Shown in pieces: positions 56,467 through 64,000 of a stretch of 64,000 nucleotides of DNA. Each line of letters opens with the position of its first letter. Positions within the stretch are counted from its first letter, which is position 1. A program made the translations under genes and the position numbers. Below the pieces are notes generated by a model, which was given only the letters and a program-made list of their open reading frames with translations, did not search any database and had not been told where the DNA came from. The stretch comes from Sialis fuliginosa (taxonomy: Eukaryota > Arthropoda > Insecta > Megaloptera > Sialidae): assembly GCA_961205875.1 (NCBI GenBank), contig OY540818.1, forward strand, positions 1,534,001-1,598,000, in the 5' to 3' direction.

Positions 56467-57556
56467 TTTATTTAATTAAATTTAGATATGATTCTTTGAG
56501 GTGATTAAGATTTTCTCTAGAGTTAAGACATTTAGGTTCTTTTAAGATATGTAACGATTCACTAAGTAATCTTTTTTTTTAAAATAGGCTGAAAATCTAA
56601 AATTTCAACATCACCATATTCAACTTCGTGACCAGTCTGTTGTATATGGGTACGAAGTGCAGTAACTTCATTTTTAGCATATTTATGACTGTTGATTCTC
56701 TTTTGCAAGTATTGTTTAGATTGCCCTAAGTAAGAATAATCACAAGAACATTTAAGTTTATAAATAACGTTAGAACATTTCATCTTATCAGTTTTATTTT
56801 TCAATTTAGAAAAAAAAATTTTAGTAGTATACTTATTTTTGTTTATCATTTTTATATTATGTCCAGAAACAACTCTTTTCATTTTTTCAGATAAAATAGG
56901 TATATACGGGAATGAAAAATATATTTGATCATCATAAGAGTAATTGGAATTATCTGCAACAGCCAAACTTTTACTATTTTTATTATGTCCATAAAGTATA
57001 CTTTTGAGTCTATTATTTATAGTGTTTTTAAGAAAATTAATGGGATAACCATTTAATAAGAAAATATTGTAAACTTTGTTGAGTATTTGATTTCTATATT
57101 TAAAATTAGTGAATTTAATTGCCCGGTCTAAAATAGCAGTAATAACATTACGTTTATGTTCAATAGAGGAATTAGAATTGTAGTTCAAATATCTAGCAGA
57201 CCAGGTAGGTTTAGTATACCATATGGTTTCAACTTTATTATGTTTGTTAACCAAAATTTTTATATCTAAAAAACTAATTTCTCTATTTTGATTTTCAAGT
57301 TCATAAGAAAATTGTAATCTATCATGAAAAGAATTAAAGCTATTGCATAAAGTTTCAATTTTATCCGAAGGTATTGCTGTAATGATGTCATCAACATATC
57401 TTTTAAAAAAAGGAATCTCATAATCTACATTTTTCAAAACAGACTCTTGTAGTTCGTTCATAATAATATCAGCCAAAACAACAGATAGAGATGAACCCAT
57501 AGGTGCTCCATAAATTTGTGAATAAAATTGATTTTTAAACTGGAAATATGACGTAT
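56467..57556 (-). pseudogene. Penelope-like element copy C, 5'-truncated and frameshifted
   Basis: This matches codons ~528-889 of the intact protein. The 5' end is lost at the inverted junction just after the NTSYFQF segment, so the RT fingers and the first catalytic Asp (484) are missing while GAPMGSS, YVDD and the GIY-YIG domain remain. A T8 run has become T9 near 56571-56579, shifting the frame after residue ~854. The last part (with E860) is therefore not translated in frame. An apparent 344-codon frame begins in unrelated junction sequence. Non-functional. Confidence 0.9.
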
Positions 57557-57573
57557 ATAATAAATAATTTATA
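57557..57573. other. 17-bp AT-rich filler at the head-to-head PLE junction
   Basis: The sequence 'ataataaataatttata' joins the 5'-truncated ends of copies C and D. It is made of motifs resembling the adjacent 'taataaatata' of copy D, suggesting templated or microhomology-driven joining. Confidence 0.75.
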
Positions 57574-58819
57574 TAATAAATATAAATTAATTTCACTTGA
57601 TGTTAAATCATTGTTTACTAACATACCTATCGATACTACTATTGAGATTATCACTAATAAATGGGAAGAAATAAAAAAATACACTAATATTGAGAAGGAC
57701 GATTTTATTGATGGTTTGAAATTTTGTTGCAATACGTCATATTTCCAGTTTAAAAATCAATTTTATTCACAAATTTATGGAGCACCTATGGGTTCATCTC
57801 TATCTGTTGTTTTGGCTGATATTATTATGAACGAACTACAAGAGTCTGTTTTGAAAAATGTAGATTATGAGATTCCTTTTTTTAAAAGATATGTTGATGA
57901 CATCATTACAGCAATACCTTCGGATAAAATTGAAACTTTATGCAATAGCTTTAATTCTTTTCATGATAGATTACAATTTTCTTATGAACTTGAAAATCAA
58001 AATAGAGAAATTAGTTTTTTAGATATAAAAATTTTGGTTAACAAACATAATAAAGTTGAAACCATATGGTATACTAAACCTACCTGGTCTGCTAGATATT
58101 TGAACTACAATTCTAATTCCTCTATTGAACATAAACGTAATGTTATTACTGCTATTTTAGACCGGGCAATTAAATTCACTAATTTTAAATATAGAAATCA
58201 AATACTCAACAAAGTTTACAATATTTTCTTATTAAATGGTTATCCCATTAATTTTCTTAAAAACACTATAAATAATAGACTCAAAAGTATACTTTATGGA
58301 CATAATAAAAATAGTAAAAGTTTGGCTGTTGCAGATAATTCCAATTACTCTTATGATGATCAAATATATTTTTCATTCCCGTATATACCTATTTTATCTG
58401 AAAAAATGAAAAGAGTTGTTTCTGGACATAATATAAAAATGATAAACAAAAATAAGTATACTACTAAAATTTTTTTTTCTAAATTGAAAAATAAAACTGA
58501 TAAGATGAAATGTTCTAACGTTATTTATAAACTTAAATGTTCTTGTGATTATTCTTACTTAGGGCAATCTAAACAATACTTGCAAAAGAGAATCAACAGT
58601 CATAAATATGCTAAAAATGAAGTTACTGCACTTCGTACCCATATACAACAGACTGGTCACGAAGTTGAATATGGTGATGTTGAAATTTTAGATTTTCAGC
58701 CTATTTTAAAAAAAAGATTACTTAGTGAATCGTTACATATCTTAAAAGAACCTAAATGTCTTAACTCTAGAGAAAATCTTAATCACCTCAAAGAATCATA
58801 TCTAAATTTAATTAAATAA
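57574..58819 (+). pseudogene. Penelope-like element copy D, 5'-truncated
   Basis: The open frame matches residues ~476-889 of the intact protein, from NKYKLISLDVKSLF to the normal C-terminus. It keeps catalytic D484, YVDD and the complete GIY-YIG nuclease but lacks the N-terminal half including R-ADK and PPQIYGLIKLHK. A Met codon (57548) within the junction gives an apparent 423-codon ORF. It is opposite in orientation to copies A-C and lies one unit upstream of copy E. A truncated RT is unlikely to be active; the nuclease part is unbroken. Confidence 0.9.
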
Positions 58820-59725
58820 ATTTTCTTTTTTCCTCTTTCTTCTTCTTTCCACGTTTCTTTTTGCTTGTATTGTATGCCATTTTTTGGTTTTTCTATTAAT
58901 TTTAACTTTTTTCATTTTTGTTTGATTAGGTATATGTTTTGTTTGATTTTGATGGTTTTTGTTCCTTTTTTTCTCTTTTTTTTTTTTCTCTCTTTTTAAA
59001 AATTTTTAAAAAATTTCTTTCTAGGTTACCTTGTACTTAAAATTGACATTTAACATAGATAAGTTTTTTGTTTTCCATAGATGTAATAAATATAATTAAG
59101 TTTGTAATACTAGTGCTTTTCTTTCATTGAAACACTAGTAATTTTATTTCTTTTTTCATGTTTGTATAATAAATTTGTAACTAGTTTTAAGTAAAAACAA
59201 TTGATTGTTCTTGTTTAATTAAGTTTTATCTTATTATAAATACTTTTCAACATGTGATACAATGTGATACGAATTTTATTTATTTTTAACGTTTTTAAAC
59301 TAAATTTTTAAGTTTTAATGTTTTAAAAAAAAAATGTTTTTATATATTGTTTTATCTGTTGGATATCACATTTACATATTTTTAGTCTTTTGTACAAAAA
59401 TGGGTACTTTTTAATATTTAAAAAAAAAATTTTTGATGTAATATGCATCTTTTACTACATACATATGGTCACACTAATTTCTGTTTAAATTGTAAGTAAA
59501 AATATGTTTATATCTATGAATATCTTGTTCATTTGCTTATGTTACTTACTTATGTTTATGATTTCTTATAGGGATAATTATTAATTTCTGATGAAGACAA
59601 AAATGTTGAAAATTAAAATAAGCGCTATTAATTAAAATGATTTGAACATTGGTTTAGTTCTTTAATTAATATTTTGACCTGAAAAAAAAACCCCTACAAA
59701 ATAGGTATATTTAAATAATATCAAG
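58820..59725 (+). mobile_element. PLE pLTR between copies D and E
   Basis: Plus-strand counterpart of the other inter-ORF regions: a T-rich 3' region of copy D, the hammerhead-like core, then 'ggtatatttaaataatatca' leading to the start codon of copy E. Confidence 0.8.
59576..59640 (+). ncRNA. Hammerhead-like ribozyme core, D/E pLTR
   Basis: The core CTGATGA (59588-59594) is followed by a weak stem II (GAC..GUU around 'aaaaat'), GAA (59608-59610), then AATTAA pairing with TTAATT (59611-59616 with 59628-59633) as stem III. A UUA cleavage triplet ends at 59634. ATTT (59584-59587) and AAAT (59635-59638) can form the start of stem I. The phrase aligns with the canonical core at 30980-31007 (shared CTGATGAAGAC). 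Stem II is poor, so activity is uncertain. Penelope-like elements are known to carry hammerheads here. Confidence 0.55.
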
Positions 59726-62395
59726 ATGGTCATATATATGAATACTAATATAAAAAACACTGGGGATGATAAGTGTAATATGAACTCTCTACTCAACAAA
59801 TATAAAAATGAAGACATCCAAGATAGAATGAAACAAGTAAGAAAATTATATAGTACAAAGGCAAGACTAGATATAAAAAAATTTTTCCTTATAAGTTGTA
59901 AAAAGAATAATCTTTTTCCTAAATTTATGAATAGTAAATTTGATAATAAAAAAAACTTTATTTCTTTAAGTAATAATAGCAATAAACATAGATATAACAA
60001 TATTTTAAATAATTTTAAGTACAAGCTATTAAATCTGTTAATTTCAGAAACCTTTAGTAATTTAAAAAATAACAAAAATTGTATTAATGAATGTCATAGT
60101 TTGCTAAAACAATATCTCACTATATCTGATTTACAACAAGTTTTTTTCATTGAAAGTTCTATTTATCAATTTACTTATTATAAATCATTTAATGTTGTCA
60201 TTAATAAATTTAATAAATTGAAGTCTGAAGCCATGGTTAATGAAAATCAATATATTAATAATTGTATCAATAGTTCTAAACAGATAGTAGATAACTATAA
60301 TAATAATAAAAATAGAAATTTAATAATAAATAATAACCATGTTTCTAAATATAATAACAAATATAATTGTAAGCTACCAATAGATATTGAATTTAACCCT
60401 CTTAAACACAATGAGGAGAATTTTGTTGTTAATTTAACCTCTAACAAGATACCAGATAATATTAACAATTTATTAAAACTTGGATCAAATTTCAATTTAC
60501 CCTATAATAATAATAATCTACCTATCAATGATATGATTATTTCATTTGAATATGGTATTGACAACCTAGATGAAAATGAAAAAAACTTAATTAGAAATAA
60601 ATTTATATATAATGTTAATCAGTACAAGGATAACATGAAAAAAAACAACTTTTTGAATAATAAATATAATGGTTCTCTAATTAAGGATGTTTCTGATGCA
60701 AGGAAGTTTTTTAAGGAGAATGAAAATATCAAAGTGATTCGTGCTGATAAAACTAATAAAACCGTATTGATTGATAAAGTAGATTATGATAATAAAATGT
60801 ATGAGCTGTTAAATGATGGTGAAACATATCTTAAAATACATAAAGACCCCACTAATATTTTCCAGAACAGAAACAATAACATTATTCAAAAATTTTATGA
60901 AATGGGTTATATTGATCAAAATTTGAGTAACCAACTTAAAGTGCATAATAGTACTCCTCCACAAATTTACGGGTTGATAAAATTACATAAAGTAAATAAT
61001 CCTGTCAGACCTATAGTTGCTTCATATAATAGCCCACAACAAAAATTGTCAAAATTTTTCTCTGATATTTTAAAAAATATTACTGCTAATAATAATACCG
61101 TGAGAGACTCTTGGGAATTCCATGAATTTATTAAAGATTTTCATATACCTAATAAATATAAATTAATTTCACTTGATGTTAAATCATTGTTTACTAACAT
61201 ACCTATCGATACTACTATTGAGATTATCACTAATAAATGGGAAGAAATAAAAAAATACACTAATATTGAGAAGGACGATTTTATTGATGGTTTGAAATTT
61301 TGTTGCAATACGTCATATTTCCAGTTTAAAAATCAATTTTATTCACAAATTTATGGAGCACCTATGGGTTCATCTCTATCTGTTGTTTTGGCTGATATTA
61401 TTATGAACGAACTACAAGAGTCTGTTTTGAAAAATGTAGATTATGAGATTCCTTTTTTTAAAAGATATGTTGATGACATCATTACAGCAATACCTTCGGA
61501 TAAAATTGAAACTTTATGCAATAGCTTTAATTCTTTTCATGATAGATTACAATTTTCTTATGAACTTGAAAATCAAAATAGAGAAATTAGTTTTTTAGAT
61601 ATAAAAATTTTGGTTAACAAACATAATAAAGTTGAAACCATATGGTATACTAAACCTACCTGGTCTGCTAGATATTTGAACTACAATTCTAATTCCTCTA
61701 TTGAACATAAACGTAATGTTATTACTGCTATTTTAGACCGGGCAATTAAATTCACTAATTTTAAATATAGAAATCAAATACTCAACAAAGTTTACAATAT
61801 TTTCTTATTAAATGGTTATCCCATTAATTTTCTTAAAAACACTATAAATAATAGACTCAAAAGTATACTTTATGGACATAATAAAAATAGTAAAAGTTTG
61901 GCTGTTGCAGATAATTCCAATTACTCTTATGATGATCAAATATATTTTTCATTCCCGTATATACCTATTTTATCTGAAAAAATGAAAAGAGTTGTTTCTG
62001 GACATAATATAAAAATGATAAACAAAAATAAGTATACTACTAAAATTTTTTTTTCTAAATTGAAAAATAAAACTGATAAGATGAAATGTTCTAACGTTAT
62101 TTATAAACTTAAATGTTCTTGTGATTATTCTTACTTAGGGCAATCTAAACAATACTTGCAAAAGAGAATCAACAGTCATAAATATGCTAAAAATGAAGTT
62201 ACTGCACTTCGTACCCATATACAACAGACTGGTCACGAAGTTGAATATGGTGATGTTGAAATTTTAGATTTTCAGCCTATTTTAAAAAAAAGATTACTTA
62301 GTGAATCGTTACATATCTTAAAAGAACCTAAATGTCTTAACTCTAGAGAAAATCTTAATCACCTCAAAGAATCATATCTAAATTTAATTAAATAA
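59726..62395 (+). CDS. Penelope-like element RT/GIY-YIG protein, copy E
   Basis: Intact 889-residue plus-strand ORF with the same protein sequence as copies A and B. The RT spans roughly residues 330-700 (R-ADK 339, PPQIYGLIKLHK 411, D484, GAPMGSS 544, YVDD 581). The linker has a Cys group (788-799), and the GIY-YIG nuclease covers about 790-870 with Y793, Y803, R814, H818 and probable catalytic E860. Within the GIY-YIG part, ALRTHIQQTGH (827-837) matches the conserved AL..H....GH of Penelope nucleases. The protein would nick target DNA and copy its own RNA at the nick. It is flanked by direct pLTRs on both sides, so this copy could be autonomous. Confidence 0.93.
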   Translation: MVIYMNTNIKNTGDDKCNMNSLLNKYKNEDIQDRMKQVRKLYSTKARLDIKKFFLISCKKNNLFPKFMNSKFDNKKNFISLSNNSNKHRYNNILNNFKYKLLNLLISETFSNLKNNKNCINECHSLLKQYLTISDLQQVFFIESSIYQFTYYKSFNVVINKFNKLKSEAMVNENQYINNCINSSKQIVDNYNNNKNRNLIINNNHVSKYNNKYNCKLPIDIEFNPLKHNEENFVVNLTSNKIPDNINNLLKLGSNFNLPYNNNNLPINDMIISFEYGIDNLDENEKNLIRNKFIYNVNQYKDNMKKNNFLNNKYNGSLIKDVSDARKFFKENENIKVIRADKTNKTVLIDKVDYDNKMYELLNDGETYLKIHKDPTNIFQNRNNNIIQKFYEMGYIDQNLSNQLKVHNSTPPQIYGLIKLHKVNNPVRPIVASYNSPQQKLSKFFSDILKNITANNNTVRDSWEFHEFIKDFHIPNKYKLISLDVKSLFTNIPIDTTIEIITNKWEEIKKYTNIEKDDFIDGLKFCCNTSYFQFKNQFYSQIYGAPMGSSLSVVLADIIMNELQESVLKNVDYEIPFFKRYVDDIITAIPSDKIETLCNSFNSFHDRLQFSYELENQNREISFLDIKILVNKHNKVETIWYTKPTWSARYLNYNSNSSIEHKRNVITAILDRAIKFTNFKYRNQILNKVYNIFLLNGYPINFLKNTINNRLKSILYGHNKNSKSLAVADNSNYSYDDQIYFSFPYIPILSEKMKRVVSGHNIKMINKNKYTTKIFFSKLKNKTDKMKCSNVIYKLKCSCDYSYLGQSKQYLQKRINSHKYAKNEVTALRTHIQQTGHEVEYGDVEILDFQPILKKRLLSESLHILKEPKCLNSRENLNHLKESYLNLIK

Positions 62396-63324
62396 ATTTT
62401 CTTTTTTCCTCTTTCTTCTTCTTTCCACGTTTCTTTTTGCTTGTATTGTATGCCATTTTTTGGTTTTTCTATTAATTTTAACTTTTTTCATTTTTGTTTG
62501 ATTAGGTATATGTTTTGTTTGATTTTGATGGTTTTTGTTCCTTTTTTTCTCTTTTTTTTTTTTCTCTCTTTTTAAAAATTTTTAAAAAATTTCTTTCTAG
62601 GTTACCTTGTACTTAAAATTGACATTTAACATAGATAAGTTTTTTGTTTTCCATAGATGTAATAAATATAATTAAGTTTGTAATACTAGTGCTTTTCTTT
62701 CATTGAAACACTAGTAATTTTATTTCTTTTTTCATGTTTGTATAATAAATTTGTAACTAGTTTTAAGTAAAAACAATTGATTGTTCTTGTTTAATTAAGT
62801 TTTATCTTATTATAAATACTTTTCAACATGTGATACAATGTGATACGAATTTTATTTATTTTTAACGTTTTTAAACTAAATTTTTAAGTTTTAATGTTTT
62901 AAAAAAAAAATGTTTTTATATATTGTTTTATCTGTTGGATATCACATTTACATATTTTTAGTCTTTTGTACAAAAATGGGTACTTTTTAATATTTAAAAA
63001 AAAATTTTTGATGTAATATGCATCTTTTACTACATACATATGGTCACACTAATTTCTGTTTAAATTGTAAGTAAAAATATGTTTATATCTATGAATATCT
63101 TGTTCATTTGCTTATGTTACTTACTTATGTTTATGATTTCTTATAGGGATAATTATTAATTTCTGATGAAGACAAAAATGTTGAAAATTAAAATAAGCGC
63201 TATTAATTAAAATGATTTGAACATTGGTTTAGTTCTTTAATTAATATTTTGACCTGGGAAAAAAAAAAAACCCCTACAAAATAGGTATATTTAAATAATA
63301 TCAAGATGGTCATATATATGAATA

Positions 63325-63326
<2 letters not shown>
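62396..63326 (+). mobile_element. PLE outer 3' region (pLTR) of copy E, with start of a further unit
   Basis: After the 3' region the sequence continues through 'tcaagatggtcatatatatg' and a few more codons of the next unit (MVIYMNTNI level), then breaks into (TA)n. It is slightly longer at its A run ('gggaaaaaaaaaaaacccc') than the others. The partial downstream unit is the usual overlap structure of Penelope tandem copies. Confidence 0.8.
63152..63216 (+). ncRNA. Hammerhead-like ribozyme core, outer pLTR of copy E
   Basis: CTGATGA at 63163-63169 with the same downstream GAA and stem III sequence as at 59576-59640. Confidence 0.5.

Positions 63327-63382
<56 letters not shown>
63327..63382. 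repeat. (TA)n microsatellite at right edge of PLE array
   Basis: About 28 TA units directly follow the partial unit, mirroring the (AT)n at the left edge. Confidence 0.9.
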
Positions 63383-63387
<5 letters not shown>

Positions 63388-63389
63388 GT

Positions 63390-63640
63390 TTATGTATATG
63401 ACCATATTGACGAATAATTTATTATTGTTTCAAATTGGGATTTTTTTCCAAGGTCAAAATAAAGAAAATTTAAAAAAATTCTTATTTAATTACACATACG
63501 TGCATTTATTTCATAAAATAGCTATTTTTTCGAATGTTATAAACATTCTTCTTCAGTGCATAAATTTCTTTTTTATATATATATCTACAAAATAATATCA
63601 CACAATTAGGAAAAATCCTTTTACAAAATTCAGATAGAAA
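63390..63640 (-). mobile_element. Diverged Penelope-like element end
   Basis: On the plus strand 'tatatgaccatattgacg' and 'ggatttttttccaaggtcaa' parallel 'tatatgaccatcttgata' and 'ggtttttttttcaggtcaaa' of the main array, with intervening sequence diverged. A hammerhead core lies at the expected distance. The remainder toward 63850 is unrecognised AT-rich DNA. This is a related but older or different PLE family, minus orientation. Confidence 0.65.
63515..63565 (-). ncRNA. Hammerhead ribozyme with complete core
   Basis: The minus strand has CTGAAGA (63550-63556), one unpaired base, a 7-bp stem II GAATGTT/AACATTC with a 3-base loop (63532-63548), then GAAA (63528-63531). Next comes AAAATAG/CTATTTT as stem III ending in a UUA cleavage triplet. 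All core positions (CUGANGA, GAAA, NUH) fit. Stem I pairing is less clear. Confidence 0.7.
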
Positions 63641-63853
63641 CAGAAAAACAATATTTATTCTACTTACGCTATGACATTGATCAATCAATTCAGAAAAGAA
63701 GGAAAAATATTAAAAATAAACAAAATTAAACTTCAAAAGCATTCTTGCAATTAACGAAAAATATAATTCTACTTAAAACTAAAAATATATATTCTATTTT
63801 AACCACATAATATTTTTCTCCTTCTCTTCCATTCCATCAGTTCCTTACACATT

Positions 63854-64000
63854 ATATTATATTAACAATTAATATTTTAAAACCACAAAAATTTTTTTTA
63901 AATAATATACGACCATGTGTCTAATTCTTTAAAACACATGGTCGTATATTATTTAAAAAAAATTTTTGTGGTTTTAAAATATTAATTGTTAATATAATAT
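63854..64000. repeat. Perfect 67-bp inverted repeat running off the window end
   Basis: Arms 63854-63920 and 63934-64000 are exact reverse complements (for example 'atacgaccatgtgt' and 'acacatggtcgtat') around a 13-base loop. The palindrome reaches the last base, so its true extent is unknown. Probably a short foldback MITE. Confidence 0.85.

Noticed and set aside
49317-62395. Retron, group II intron or telomerase as identity of the RT
   Set aside because: The C-terminal GIY-YIG nuclease, PLE-type motifs, pLTR-like repeats and eukaryotic context fit Penelope-like elements; no maturase, LAGLIDADG or TERT RNA-binding region is seen.

Overview
This window is repeat-dominated, AT-rich eukaryotic nuclear DNA. 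I see no intact host gene, no bacterial-type operon and no CRISPR array. The organism is most likely an insect. A nuclear copy of mitochondrial DNA at about 42.4-43.8 kb has the insect order 16S - tRNA-Val - 12S, all on one strand. The mobile elements (Helitron, hAT, pogo, PIF/Harbinger, TTAA/piggyBac-type, Penelope-like) are ones common in insects. I cannot fix the order of insect from sequence alone.

Layout. 0-9 kb: three large foldback (snap-back palindrome) elements, an inverted array of ~245-bp repeats rich in AGGTCA hexamers, and a small MITE. 9-16 kb: a giant inverted repeat whose arms are a higher-order satellite. Its centre holds a smaller foldback and a TIR element of the family here called AGGTA-1. 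16.3-17.2 kb: a hAT element with a perfect 8-bp target duplication and a transposase C-terminal remnant. 17-21.8 kb: tandem repeats, a Helitron 5' end and a pogo/Tigger MITE. 21.8-30.9 kb: two perfect 23-bp inverted CCCGGG ends bracket 9.07 kb holding an 86-bp satellite, a second AGGTA-1 copy, and nested inside that a 3-kb TA-flanked element with a decayed, apparently spliced gene. 31-36.8 kb: a Penelope-type hammerhead ribozyme remnant, a hAT MITE and a near-perfect 1.8-kb palindrome carrying YY1/PHO-like motifs. 37.2-39.2 kb: a decayed minus-strand gene of a family I cannot name, split by a PIF/Harbinger element. 39.7-40.2 kb: a TTAA element with an internal empty-site control. 42.4-45.8 kb: the NUMT, split by a foldback insertion. 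45.9-47.7 kb: a Helitron.

The main feature is 48.4-63.3 kb, a compound array of one Penelope-like element (PLE). Three copies lie on the minus strand (two intact, one 5'-truncated) and two on the plus strand (one 5'-truncated, one intact). The two truncated copies meet head-to-head across a 17-bp AT-rich filler. The repeat unit is 3,575 bp. The three intact ORFs encode the same 889-residue protein: RT (YVDD) plus a C-terminal GIY-YIG nuclease. Each inter-ORF region carries a hammerhead-ribozyme-like core, and both outer ends lie in (TA)n. A diverged PLE end with a well-formed hammerhead core lies just outside at 63.4-63.6 kb.

The only plausible functional products are the PLE protein and its self-cleaving RNAs. 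Everything else is non-autonomous or decayed. Nearly all other short ORFs are chance frames in repeats.
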